Of a DNA stretch of 64,000 bases, positions 43,157 to 51,125 are shown in pieces. Numbering within the stretch: position 1 is the stretch's first letter; every line of letters starts with the position of its first letter. A model generated the notes under the pieces. The model had not been told where the DNA came from and did not search any database. It saw only the letters and a list, made by a program, of their open reading frames with translations. Source of the DNA: Flavobacterium sp. 270 (GTDB lineage Bacteria; Bacteroidota; Bacteroidia; Flavobacteriales; Flavobacteriaceae); contig NZ_SODM01000009.1 of assembly GCF_004368785.1 (NCBI RefSeq), positions 62,001-126,000 on the forward strand. The letters run 5' to 3'. The translations under genes were made by a program, and so were the position numbers.

Positions 43157-43501
43157 CTAGCGTTTTAAAATTAAAGGCAAAGAATGTCCCATTTGTTTAA
43201 AAGTTCCGGTAATAACTTGATTTTTGTCAAGAACACCTTCATATTCTATCGTTAGATTTTTTACACTAAATTTTAGAGTTGAATTTTCAAATGTTGTTTC
43301 GGTAACAGGAATTCCTAATGCTTTTTGATCAATACTGTCCAAAATTGCACTTAGTCCGTTGTCAGTTTTTGTTATGTGTAATACAAGATGAAGTTCTGCT
43401 CCTGGAACTTGTAGACTTCCTTTCCAATCACCTGTAACATCCTGCGCAAAGGTATTTAGCGCAGCAAAAAAGAAGAAAAATAACAAAGTGATTTTTTTCA
43501 T
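43157..43501 (-). CDS. Small secreted protein resembling the N-terminal domain of alpha/beta-hydrolases
   Basis: A 114-aa protein: a signal peptide (KKITLLFFFFFAALNTFAQ) and one beta-rich domain (DVTGDWKGSLQVPGAELHLV; GIPVTETTFENSTLKF; GTFKQMGHSLPLIL). In Flavobacteria this sequence type usually forms the N-terminal domain in front of a secreted alpha/beta-hydrolase. Here it stands alone and stops cleanly after LILKR, and no hydrolase remnant follows in the 51 nt to the next gene. It may be a binding module, an inhibitor or a truncated descendant. The assignment is from recognition, not from a search. Confidence 0.6.
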   Translation of the reverse strand: MKKITLLFFFFFAALNTFAQDVTGDWKGSLQVPGAELHLVLHITKTDNGLSAILDSIDQKALGIPVTETTFENSTLKFSVKNLTIEYEGVLDKNQVITGTFKQMGHSLPLILKR

Positions 43502-43536
43502 GGTTTTTGATTTTTAGAATGAAATTTTAAGTAAAG

Positions 43537-43887
43537 TTAAGAGGAATACTTTATTACACCTTTAAAAAACTGAATCCCGCCAAATACAATAGCGCCCCAA
43601 AATATAAAACCAATATGGGAAAGCGTTAAAATAGTACCGCCAACACACCATAATGCGCCATAAAGCATATCTTTTTTAGCCTGCCCTTGTGTAGCTTCAT
43701 ATTCTGCTTCCTGTATTTGAAGTTCTAATTTCTCAACAAGTGTTGAAGCCAATTCTGTACTTAATCCTTGTTCGATAAGTGCATTTTTAGTTTCGTATCC
43801 CGATTTTCTTTGGTTTAAAAGAAGATTTGCAGCAAAATTGTAATGTTGATTCATCAATTCCTGCGATTCAATAGTAGTGATTTCCAT
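43537..43887 (-). CDS. Small two-helix membrane protein, unknown function
   Basis: A 116-aa protein I do not recognise. The first 70 residues are polar and helical (YNFAANLLLNQRKSGYETKN; GLSTELASTLVEKLELQIQE), followed by two membrane helices (LYGALWCVGGTILTLSHIGF and IFWGAIVFGGIQFFKGV). A TATATTTG -7 box lies on the minus strand at 43965-43958, about 70 nt upstream, so it is probably the first gene of the 43.9-41.7 kb group of small exported proteins. Confidence 0.65.
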   Translation of the reverse strand: MEITTIESQELMNQHYNFAANLLLNQRKSGYETKNALIEQGLSTELASTLVEKLELQIQEAEYEATQGQAKKDMLYGALWCVGGTILTLSHIGFIFWGAIVFGGIQFFKGVIKYSS

Positions 43888-44121
43888 GCTGGTTAATTTT
43901 GGTTTTGGTTAGTTTTTGGTTGTTTGATTGAGATTGAAACCTTATATTTTTGATTTTCAAATATAAAGGGTTGGAATTTTATATTGTTACGGGAAGACGT
44001 AAAGACCAAAATTTTAATTTTATATTATAAAGAATCAATCAAATAATAATCTAAAATCTACCGTCTAAATTCTAAAATTTCTAAAAAAAGTATATCTTTA
44101 ACCAACCCAAAACCAAAAAAT

Positions 44122-45537
44122 ATGCAAGAAAACAACCATGAACCTGAACATTTTAAAAGAGAACTAGGATTATTAGACGGAACCATGCTTGTGGTAGGGT
44201 CTATGATCGGTTCTGGAATATTTATCGTAAGTGCCGATATTGCCCGACAAGTTGGCTCAGCTGCATGGCTGACACTTATTTGGCTCGTTTCAGGATTAAT
44301 TACAATTATCGCTGCGGTGAGTTATGGCGAATTAAGCGCCATGTTTCCAAAAGCCGGCGGACAATACGTATATCTAAAAGAAGCGTATAATAAGCTAATT
44401 GCCTTTTTGTATGGCTGGAGTTTTTTTGCGGTTATTCAGACCGGAACAATTGCCGCCGTTGGGGTAGCGTTCTCTAAATTTGCTGCCTATCTTTATGAGC
44501 CTTTTAGCGATGAAAATATATTGTATGAGTTAGGTTCTTTTAAACTCAATGCAGCACAGCTGGTTTCTATTTTTACTATTATTTTACTAACGTATGTGAA
44601 TAGCCGTGGTGTGAAAAATGGAAAAATTCTGCAAACGGTTCTTACCATTATCAAAATTTTATCCCTGCTTGGTTTAATCGTTTTTGGATTAACGCTCGCT
44701 GCTAAAGCTTCGGTTTGGAATGCAAATTGGGCTGATGCCTGGACTCCTCACTCTTATAATGCCGATACTGCTTCTTGGCTGCCAATTAGCGGAAAGGCTT
44801 TGATAACAGGAATTTCTGCAGCAATGGTTGGATCTTTATTTTCAAGCGATGCCTGGAACGGTGTTACTTTTATTGCAGGCGAAATTAAAAATCCAAAACA
44901 TAATGTTGGTCTGAGTTTGTTTCTTGGAACTTTTATTGTGACGATTATTTATGTTTTGACAAATTTGATGTATTTGGCTGTGATTCCTATGGATGAAATT
45001 GCAACTGCAAAATCTGATCGTGTGGCGGTTGTAGCTTCGCAATATATTTTTGGAGATATCGGAACTTTGATTATCGCAATCATGATTATGATTTCGACTT
45101 TTGCCTGCAATAACGGATTAATTATGGCTGGAGCAAGAGTGTATTATACAATGGCAAATGATGGTTTGTTCTTCAAAAAAGCAGCCGTTTTAAACGAATC
45201 TAGTGTTCCTGCATGGGCACTTTGGGCGCAATGTATCTGGGCTTCGGCTTTATGTCTTACCGGAAAGTATGGAGATTTATTAGATTTTGTAATTATCATT
45301 GTTTTGATTTTTTACATTTTAACGATCTACGGAATTTTTATCCTACGCAAGAAAATGCCAGATGTAGAGAGACCGTATAAAGCCTTCGGATATCCATTTT
45401 TACCAATGCTGTACATTATAATCGCAACAGCAGTTTGTATCTCTTTATTATTTACAAAATTTTCAACTTGTGGTTGGGGTGTTTTAATAATGCTGGCCGG
45501 AATTCCGGTTTATTATTTAACGAAACCGAAGTCATAA
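44122..45537 (+). CDS. Amino-acid permease, APC superfamily
   Basis: A 471-aa transporter with about 12 hydrophobic segments. Helix 1 has the APC motif VVGSMIGSGIFIVSADIARQ, followed by ELSAMFPKAGGQYVYLKEAY and the loop GEIKNPKHNVGLSLFLGTF. It resembles the LAT/APA branch (amino-acid or polyamine exchangers) more than the CAT-like permease at the window start. The substrate is unknown. The gene is monocistronic with a terminator at 45609-45637. Confidence 0.9.
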   Translation: MQENNHEPEHFKRELGLLDGTMLVVGSMIGSGIFIVSADIARQVGSAAWLTLIWLVSGLITIIAAVSYGELSAMFPKAGGQYVYLKEAYNKLIAFLYGWSFFAVIQTGTIAAVGVAFSKFAAYLYEPFSDENILYELGSFKLNAAQLVSIFTIILLTYVNSRGVKNGKILQTVLTIIKILSLLGLIVFGLTLAAKASVWNANWADAWTPHSYNADTASWLPISGKALITGISAAMVGSLFSSDAWNGVTFIAGEIKNPKHNVGLSLFLGTFIVTIIYVLTNLMYLAVIPMDEIATAKSDRVAVVASQYIFGDIGTLIIAIMIMISTFACNNGLIMAGARVYYTMANDGLFFKKAAVLNESSVPAWALWAQCIWASALCLTGKYGDLLDFVIIIVLIFYILTIYGIFILRKKMPDVERPYKAFGYPFLPMLYIIIATAVCISLLFTKFSTCGWGVLIMLAGIPVYYLTKPKS

Positions 45538-45608
45538 TTTTGTTTCGGGTTTCAAGTTTCAAATTGAAACTTTGCGATTCTGCGACTTTACGAGAGAGTA
45601 AAAAATAT

Positions 45609-45637
45609 AAAAAGCCTTCTTTTATAGAAGGCTTTTT
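45609..45637 (+). terminator. Terminator after the APC permease
   Basis: AAAAGCCTTCT pairs with AGAAGGCTTTT around a short loop, with T residues after the stem. Confidence 0.85.
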
Positions 45638-45711
45638 AATTTAATATATAATAACTAAAATAAATCCGCTCAATCTGCAAAATCTGCGTGCTAAAAACAA
45701 TCTGCAAATCA

Positions 45712-45754
45712 TAAAAAAAAACGATACCACTTAAAAAAGTAATATCGTTTTAAT
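45712..45754 (-). terminator. Terminator after the DUF1810 gene
   Basis: AAACGATA and TATCGTTT form a stem around a 16-nt loop; on the minus strand the stem is followed by eight T. It lies 30 nt after the DUF1810 stop. Confidence 0.65.
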
Positions 45755-45779
45755 TAAATCAAATTAAAGTTGAAGTAAA

Positions 45780-46238
45780 TTAAACCGCTTCAGACTCAAC
45801 AGAAGATTTTATTGAATTAATAATAGACATAGTAAGCGGATCTAATTCGCCAGAGAAAAAAGCATCCAATACATTTTGAAATATAGGATTAGTATTTTCT
45901 ACCAAGAAAAACAGCGTCATACAAGAACGTAATTTACGAGCATCTAAATCTCCTAAAATAGCCTCGGCAGATTTTCTGTTAAAGGTTAATAAAAGTTCTG
46001 AAATTTCAATAAGATGCTTTCCTAATATCGGATGCTCCAGAAATTCAGCAGCTTCTTTAAGATCGTTAATGGCGTAATAATTTGCAGTATCGCTCGTGCC
46101 CAATCCTTTAATCTGCGGAAAAATAAACCACATCCAGTGCGTTTCTTTTTTTCCTTTATTAATTTCAGAAAGAGCAGTAAGATAAAGTTTGTTCTGCGCA
46201 TCTAAAAAACGCATTAAATCATTGTTTGAATAAGCCAT
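45780..46238 (-). CDS. DUF1810 family protein
   Basis: A 152-aa cytoplasmic protein of the DUF1810 (calpastatin-like) family, with the signature GKKETHWMWFIFPQIKGLGT, then AEFLEHPILGKHLIE and the DARKLRSCMTLF segment. Function is not established. A TAATTTTG -7 match lies on the minus strand at 46277-46270, about 32 nt upstream. It is monocistronic. Confidence 0.88.
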   Translation of the reverse strand: MAYSNNDLMRFLDAQNKLYLTALSEINKGKKETHWMWFIFPQIKGLGTSDTANYYAINDLKEAAEFLEHPILGKHLIEISELLLTFNRKSAEAILGDLDARKLRSCMTLFFLVENTNPIFQNVLDAFFSGELDPLTMSIINSIKSSVESEAV

Positions 46239-46407
46239 TTTGGTATTGTGTATATATAAAAAAAGGTTGCAAAATTACTAAAAAATTTGGGTTTGCCTAT
46301 TAAAAGGTTCATTCAGTGCGTGTTTTAACTTTTGAAGCAAGGAATCTCTTACGCTTTATTTTAGTGTAAAATCCACTTTTATCATTTTTGTAAAACTTTA
46401 ATAATCA

Positions 46408-47031
46408 TTACTTTAGGTCTGTAGTTCTAAAAGTAAGATTAATGCGCGGGAGAACATTTCGTGCCGTTTTTGGAACTTGATGCTGCCAAAAGCTATTCGT
46501 AGTTCCTGCCATTAATAAGAAAGATCCATGATGAAGCGGAATCTCAATTTGACCAATATCTTTCCTAAATTTATGACGCAGCTTGAACATTCTGGTTTCA
46601 CCAAAAGTAACCGAAGCAATAATTGGATCTTTACCCGAATTGTTTTCCTTGTCGCTGTGCCAGCCCACGCCATCTTTGCCGTTTCGGTACAAATTTAGAA
46701 GCAGACTATTAAAATCAATTTGAGTTTCTTTCTCTACACGACTTCTAATAGTTAGTAATTCATAAGTCCAATTCGGACCGTTTTGATCGGCTCCCACATT
46801 ATCTTTATCTTCATACCAGGAAATCATTCTGGGTACGGTAACCGTTTTATCAAAAATTTCCATTTCATGTTCTCTCCATTTGGTTTGATGAAGCAGTTTT
46901 TCATAATAATAATCCGATTCCTCTTTCGTGAAAAAGTTGTCAATCAGAATAAGTTCAGTATCTGGAAGATCAAATATTTTTTTTCCTCCAAGTCCGGTGG
47001 TAAATAGTTCGGTATCGCTAAATAGTGTCAT
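46408..47031 (-). CDS. alkB: AlkB-like 2-oxoglutarate/Fe(II) dioxygenase
   Basis: A 207-aa member of the AlkB/ALKBH2-3-like family that repairs alkylated bases by oxidative demethylation. The iron ligands are visible: HxD in GVGWHSDKE, and the distal His in FWQHQVPKT, followed by the 2-oxoglutarate-binding Arg in RINLTFR. Substrate-loop residues VPRMISWYED are also typical. It lies next to umuC (64 nt), so two DNA-damage genes are adjacent on the same strand. Confidence 0.9.
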   Translation of the reverse strand: MTLFSDTELFTTGLGGKKIFDLPDTELILIDNFFTKEESDYYYEKLLHQTKWREHEMEIFDKTVTVPRMISWYEDKDNVGADQNGPNWTYELLTIRSRVEKETQIDFNSLLLNLYRNGKDGVGWHSDKENNSGKDPIIASVTFGETRMFKLRHKFRKDIGQIEIPLHHGSFLLMAGTTNSFWQHQVPKTARNVLPRINLTFRTTDLK

Positions 47032-47094
47032 AAGTCTTTTTTTAGGTTGTAATAGCTAATAGCAAAAAAGAGAGTGAATTAATAATTAGAATAT

Positions 47095-48354
47095 TTAAAC
47101 TTTAATTGTGATTACATCTTTAAGTGAAGTAGAAAATTTTGGAGACAATCTGTTTTGTTTCATTTTCCATTGCCGTCCCAAAGACTGAACTCCGAATTTA
47201 ATTTTATTCTCGCCATAACTCCGATTCATCTTGTCAATAACACGCATCAAAGGTTGATGTTTTGGATTAGACGCTTCAAATAAATTGAGCTGCGTTTCAG
47301 TATTCGGCGTTAAACCCATTACAATTACGCCTGCTTTTTTGTAACGATAACCCGCTTTAAAAATAGCTTTGAAACCTTGTTGAGCAGCCTGATTAAGTTC
47401 TATTGTAGAATTAGTTGGAAAATCGGTATTGATGGTAATACTTCTGGAATATTGCGATTCTTTACCTCCAACAAAATCAGTTTGAATAAATACAGTAACC
47501 ATATTACAATGACAATTTTGGTTGCGTAATTTTTCGGCACAAGACGCTGTAAACGTGCTGATACGTTCTGAAATCTGCTCAAATGAAGTATATCTTTTTT
47601 CAAAAGAACGTGTCGTTGCAATCATTTTTCGGTCTTTTGCTTCTTCCAGATCTAAAGTTGGTTTACCCTCTAAATCATGTTTTAACCGAAGTCCCACAAC
47701 AGCCATTTCTTTTCGTACCCACGCATCAGGAAGCTGGGTAAATTGATACGCAGTGGTTATATTTTTTAATTTTAAACGTTTGGCATGTTTCCTTCCAATA
47801 CCCCAAACATCTTCAATTTTAGTCCATTTTAAAGCTTTAATTCTTTTTTCTTCAGAATCAATGCAATAAACGCCTTGTGTGCGATCAAAAAATTTGCGTG
47901 CAATTTTATTAGCCGCTTTAGCCAGTGCTTTAGTAGGAGCAAAGCCAATACTAACCGGAATTCCAGTTCCTCGCGTTACTTCTTTTCGCATTTTTAAGCC
48001 AAGCTCATTCAAGTCAAATAATTCGTAACCAGAAAATTTCAGGAAAGCCTCGTCGATACTGTAAATTTCGATTTCCGAAGTATAAGTTCGAAGTAAATTC
48101 ATTACTCGATTACTCATATCCCCATAAAGCGGATAATTAGAAGAATAAACAAAAATATTTTTCTCCTTAAAAATGGCCTCATATTTAAAAGCAGGAATAG
48201 CCATCGGAATGCCTAACGCTTTGGCTTCATCAGAGCGCGAAATAACACAACCATCATTATTAGAGAGAATTACTATAGGTTTTCCTCTTAAATGCGGTTC
48301 AAATACCCTTTGGCAAGAAGCATAAAAATTGTTACAATCAACTAAAGCAAACAT
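47095..48354 (-). CDS. umuC: Y-family DNA polymerase, UmuC type (Pol V catalytic subunit)
   Basis: A 419-aa translesion polymerase. Catalytic motifs are VDCNNFYASCQRVF with the first metal-binding Asp near residue 6, and YSIDEAFLKF with the Asp-Glu pair. HhH elements (KWTKIEDVWGIGRKHAKRL) and a UmuC-type C-terminal domain follow. The umuD gene is 101 nt upstream on the same strand, with a palindromic repeat in the spacer. The length and the C-terminus (NEKI-like KIKFGVQSLGRQWKMKQ) match UmuC rather than DinB. Confidence 0.95.
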   Translation of the reverse strand: MFALVDCNNFYASCQRVFEPHLRGKPIVILSNNDGCVISRSDEAKALGIPMAIPAFKYEAIFKEKNIFVYSSNYPLYGDMSNRVMNLLRTYTSEIEIYSIDEAFLKFSGYELFDLNELGLKMRKEVTRGTGIPVSIGFAPTKALAKAANKIARKFFDRTQGVYCIDSEEKRIKALKWTKIEDVWGIGRKHAKRLKLKNITTAYQFTQLPDAWVRKEMAVVGLRLKHDLEGKPTLDLEEAKDRKMIATTRSFEKRYTSFEQISERISTFTASCAEKLRNQNCHCNMVTVFIQTDFVGGKESQYSRSITINTDFPTNSTIELNQAAQQGFKAIFKAGYRYKKAGVIVMGLTPNTETQLNLFEASNPKHQPLMRVIDKMNRSYGENKIKFGVQSLGRQWKMKQNRLSPKFSTSLKDVITIKV

Positions 48355-48386
48355 TTTAAATTATATTATTTATTTTATTTCTGTTG

Positions 48387-48449
48387 TCCCTGAGCGAAGT
48401 CGAAGGGTACTCCAATTGTCACGTGATCTTCGACTTCGCTCAGACTGAC
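48387..48449. repeat. REP-like palindromic repeat, copy 1 (umuD-umuC spacer)
   Basis: Perfect 16-bp arms 48390-48405 and 48428-48443 (CTGAGCGAAGTCGAAG and its complement) around a 22-nt loop. A second copy of the whole unit lies at 52474-52541 in the same orientation. Repeats of this CTTCGACTTCGCTCAG type are scattered in Flavobacterium genomes. Here it splits the umuD and umuC reading frames within one transcript. Confidence 0.85.
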
Positions 48450-48455
48450 ATATAT

Positions 48456-48905
48456 TTAAAAAGATTTAATACTGTGTATTACAATTCCCCAAATCAAAAA
48501 ATTATTTTCGGGAGTAACTTTTATAGGTTTATAATCTTCATTTTCGGCGATAAGCCAAATAATATCCTTTTCTATTTTAATGCGTTTTACAGTAAATTCC
48601 CCATCAATCTGGCAAACAGCGATTTTGTTATTTTGAGGCTCCAGACCTTTGTCTATAATTAATAAATCGCCATCATGAATTCCAACATTTTTCATTGAAT
48701 GTCCTTTCACTTTCGCAAAATAAGTAGTATCCTTATTTTTAATGAATTCTTTATTTAGGTCAATCGTCAATTCGAGAAAATCATCAGCAGGAGAAGGAAA
48801 TCCCGCACTGATACCCACATCAAAAAACGGTACTTCTATTTTAGAACTATCATCCGGAAGATAAAAATCCATAGCTTTTGTTACACCTGCATCGCTCATT
48901 TTCAT
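48456..48905 (-). CDS. umuD: UmuD-like self-cleaving S24 protein (Pol V accessory subunit)
   Basis: A 149-aa LexA/UmuD-fold protease. The cleavage site is A34-G35 in ISAGFPSPADD, the catalytic Ser70 is in VKGHSMKNVGIHDGD and Lys107 in GEFTVKRIK. After RecA-stimulated self-cleavage it joins UmuC. It is transcribed divergently from the S24-type repressor at 49004, across a 98-nt region that carries candidate operators. A TAATTTTG -7 match lies about 33 nt upstream on the minus strand. Confidence 0.93.
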   Translation of the reverse strand: MKMSDAGVTKAMDFYLPDDSSKIEVPFFDVGISAGFPSPADDFLELTIDLNKEFIKNKDTTYFAKVKGHSMKNVGIHDGDLLIIDKGLEPQNNKIAVCQIDGEFTVKRIKIEKDIIWLIAENEDYKPIKVTPENNFLIWGIVIHSIKSF

Positions 48906-48938
48906 AACTATAGTAAAATTTTATTTTTTACATTTAGA

Positions 48939-48996
48939 CAAAATTAGTACAGATTATAACAAGAATAACTATATTTGCTGTTCCAAATTATAACAA
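48939..48996. promoter_or_regulatory. Divergent promoter/operator region of umuDC and its repressor
   Basis: The plus strand has a -7 TATATTTG at 48970-48977 for the repressor gene; the minus strand has TAATTTTG at 48946-48939 for umuD. Two identical decamers, ATTATAACAA at 48953-48962 and 48987-48996, lie in direct orientation 34 nt apart. One sits between the two -7 boxes, the other just downstream of the repressor start site. They are good candidates for repressor binding sites that would shut both promoters. Confidence 0.55.
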
Positions 48997-49003
48997 ATTA
49001 ATT

Positions 49004-49777
49004 ATGTCCTTATTTTCAGACAACATCAGAGCATTAAGGGTTAAGCATAAAATATCTCAGGAGAAATTAGCTGAAAACCTTAGCATTACCAGAGGAAGAT
49101 ACGTGAAATACGAAGACGGAACTTCGGAAGCACCGTATGACATTTTAAAGAAGATTGCATTATATTTTCATATGAGTATCGACTTGATATTATCGGTCGA
49201 TATTCGCAAAATTGATGTGCAAAATTTGATAAAACTGGAAGGTAACCGACTTATTCTGCCGATACAAGTGGATAGTTTTGGAGAAAATTTTATTGAAATT
49301 GTCTCTCAAAGAGCAAAAGCAGGTTACTTAAACGGTTATGCCGATCCGGAATATATTGAGAGTTTACAGCAGATTACGCTTCCGTTTTTAGGCCCTGGAA
49401 AACACCGCGGATTTCCTGTTGAAGGAGATTCGATGCCGCCACACGAAGACGGCTCGATTATTATTGGCCGTTACGTAGAAAAATTGGGAGAAGTTATGGA
49501 TGGTAAAACGTATATCCTGATTACCAAAAATGAAGGAATGGTCTACAAACGTCTCAATAAAAACAAAAAGAACGCTTTGGTTTTAGAATCGGATAATAGC
49601 TTTTATCCGAATTATGAAGTGAAAGCTTCTGATATTTTGGAAATTTGGGAATATGAATGCAACATCGGCCGTTCAGACAAAAAACAAGAATTGTCTGAAA
49701 CCGGAGCGATGAAAGATTTACTTTTAGAATTGAAACGTGAGGTTAGAGAGATTAAGAATAATACGTCGAATACATAG
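49004..49777 (+). CDS. XRE-family repressor with self-cleaving S24 domain (CI/LexA-like)
   Basis: A 257-aa transcription regulator. The N-terminal helix-turn-helix (DNIRALRVKHKISQEKLAEN, SITRGRYVKYEDG) is followed by a peptidase S24 domain with a putative cleavage site A106-G107 (RAKAGYLNGY), Ser143 in VEGDSMPPHEDG and Lys182 in MVYKRL, and a short C-terminal helical tail. All residues for RecA-triggered autolysis are present. It is divergent from umuDC, so it most likely represses umuDC and itself and is inactivated by DNA damage. No canonical LexA is visible in the window. Confidence 0.9.
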   Translation: MSLFSDNIRALRVKHKISQEKLAENLSITRGRYVKYEDGTSEAPYDILKKIALYFHMSIDLILSVDIRKIDVQNLIKLEGNRLILPIQVDSFGENFIEIVSQRAKAGYLNGYADPEYIESLQQITLPFLGPGKHRGFPVEGDSMPPHEDGSIIIGRYVEKLGEVMDGKTYILITKNEGMVYKRLNKNKKNALVLESDNSFYPNYEVKASDILEIWEYECNIGRSDKKQELSETGAMKDLLLELKREVREIKNNTSNT

Positions 49778-49787
49778 TTTTTGAAGA

Positions 49788-50228
49788 CTAATTCCCTTTT
49801 ACAAGAGCCGATGCAATTTGTCCGCAATGATGAGAATTGTGAAAAAGAATTATTGAAAATAATCTGATTCTCTGAATTGCTCCAAAAAATGGCGCTTCAA
49901 TTTCTTCTAACCAATCAGTATCAGCAGAATTTTGAATAGCTTCTTCGAGCATTGTATAACTTTGTTCGATAAGTTGATGACTTGTCTGAAGATCATAATT
50001 TTTTCCTGTGTCCGATTGTCCGATAGTGGTGTTTTCAACATTGGTTTCAAATCCGAAAGACTGACCTAATATATTGGCAGTTTCACCAATATGTTGGTAG
50101 ATAAATCCAACCGAAGCTGTTTTTTCGGTCAGTCTAAAGTGAATATTTTCTTCATTTATATGTTTAAAAGTAGCGTGACAACCTTTGCGATTTTGGTCTA
50201 AAAGGCTCAGTAAGATTTCTTTTTGCAT
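49788..50228 (-). CDS. DinB-family (DUF664-like) putative metal-dependent protein
   Basis: A 146-aa four-helix-bundle protein of the DinB/YfiT superfamily. Candidate metal ligands are His46 (FIYQHIGETAN) and the pair in the C-terminal FHNSHHCGQIASAL motif. Members act as thiol-dependent transferases or have unknown roles. It lies 16 nt after the ArsR gene and is the last gene of the SRPBCC-ArsR-DinB operon. Confidence 0.85.
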   Translation of the reverse strand: MQKEILLSLLDQNRKGCHATFKHINEENIHFRLTEKTASVGFIYQHIGETANILGQSFGFETNVENTTIGQSDTGKNYDLQTSHQLIEQSYTMLEEAIQNSADTDWLEEIEAPFFGAIQRIRLFSIILFHNSHHCGQIASALVKGN

Positions 50229-50244
50229 GATTTTAATTTTTGAA

Positions 50245-50565
50245 TTAATCTTTTTTTCTGTTTAAAATAGTTTCCAGTTTGCTGAGTTTGTTTTCCCAAA
50301 ACTGATCAAAATGACTGATAAGCGCTTTCACATCATTAAAACCTTTTTGGTTTAAAATACAATGACGTTCCCGTCCGATTTCCTGAATTGAAATAAAGCC
50401 CGCTTGCTGTAAAATTTTTATATGTTTGGAAACAGCAGGACGGCTCATATCAAAATTTTCAGCCAGAGCATTTATGTTATGCGACTCTTTAGTAAGTAAT
50501 TGCAAAATCTGCCTGCGACTCGGATCTGCAATTACTTGTAAAGCATCAAGATTTGGTATTGACAT
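50245..50565 (-). CDS. ArsR-family transcriptional regulator
   Basis: A 106-aa winged-helix regulator: LQVIADPSRRQILQLLTKES, then the recognition region NINALAENFDMSRPAVSKHI, and the wing ISIQEIGRERHCILNQKG. It lacks the metal-binding ELCVCDL-type Cys motif, so it belongs to the non-metal subgroup that is paired with SRPBCC (AHSA1) proteins. Its start overlaps the SRPBCC stop (TAATG). Two palindromes upstream of the operon (51000-51044) are its likely operators. Confidence 0.92.
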   Translation of the reverse strand: MSIPNLDALQVIADPSRRQILQLLTKESHNINALAENFDMSRPAVSKHIKILQQAGFISIQEIGRERHCILNQKGFNDVKALISHFDQFWENKLSKLETILNRKKD

Positions 50566-50993
50566 TATTTTTCATTTAACAAATTACCTATTTTTTCCAG
50601 TTTTTTCATCCAGCCATCCGTCATTGAATCGAAGATTGCAATATTTGCTTCTTTAAATCCAGTATGAAGAAGGTGAAGTTCGGTGCCGTTATCTTTCTTT
50701 TCCAATGTCCATTCTACAATGGTATCCATTATGATTTCATTATTTTCAGATTTGCCCATCCAGCTGTAAATCAATTTTTGGGATGGAATAATTTCTAATA
50801 CTTTACAGTGAAAAATTCCATCAAGATTTAAACTCGGAACCGGATTTATGCGAAATGTAAAATCATGACCTAAAACAGGTTTAAAATCATTTGGCATAAG
50901 CCAAAGTGCAATTAAATCTGGATCTGTGAGATAAAGCCAGACTTCTTCGGGAGATTGGCTGTAAAACCATTTTTGTTTAATTTCTGTTTTCAT
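50565..50993 (-). CDS. SRPBCC (AHSA1-type) protein
   Basis: A 142-aa START/Bet v1-like fold protein: KQKWFYSQSPEEVWLYLTDP at the start, a LYLTDPDLIALWLMPNDF segment, LIYSWMG and a final helix DGWMKKLEKIGNLL. Such proteins bind hydrophobic ligands and are commonly coupled to an ArsR regulator. Here it is the first gene of the operon, and its TAA stop overlaps the ArsR ATG. The ligand is unknown. Confidence 0.9.
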   Translation of the reverse strand: MKTEIKQKWFYSQSPEEVWLYLTDPDLIALWLMPNDFKPVLGHDFTFRINPVPSLNLDGIFHCKVLEIIPSQKLIYSWMGKSENNEIIMDTIVEWTLEKKDNGTELHLLHTGFKEANIAIFDSMTDGWMKKLEKIGNLLNEK

Positions 50994-50999
50994 ATTTAA

Positions 51000-51044
51000 G
51001 TAACTTTAAGGTTACGTAAATATATATGTAACTTTTAAATTACG
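51000..51044. promoter_or_regulatory. Tandem palindromic operator upstream of the SRPBCC-ArsR operon
   Basis: Two 17-nt sites, GTAACTTTAAGGTTACG (51000-51016) and GTAACTTTTAAATTACG (51028-51044), differ at three positions and start 28 nt apart. Each is an inverted repeat of GTAAC. They lie from 7 nt before the SRPBCC start codon, between it and the divergent GNAT gene, as expected for ArsR autoregulation. Confidence 0.65.
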
Positions 51045-51093
51045 CAAGTAATTCGTATTTTTTTTTATATTAATAATTTTAAAGAGAAGTATT

Positions 51094-51101
51094 TAACTTT
51101 G
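51094..51101 (+). promoter_or_regulatory. -7 promoter element of the GNAT gene (TAACTTTG)
   Basis: A full TAnnTTTG match 24 nt before the ATG at 51126. The alternative TTG start at 51099 lies within this element and is therefore rejected. Confidence 0.6.
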
Positions 51102-51125
51102 TCGGAATTAAATATTCAAAAGAAA

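Noticed and set aside
46408..49777. A prophage or defence island around umuDC and the CI-like repressor
   Set aside because: No integrase, phage structural or defence genes are present; the repressor is better explained as the divergent regulator of umuDC.
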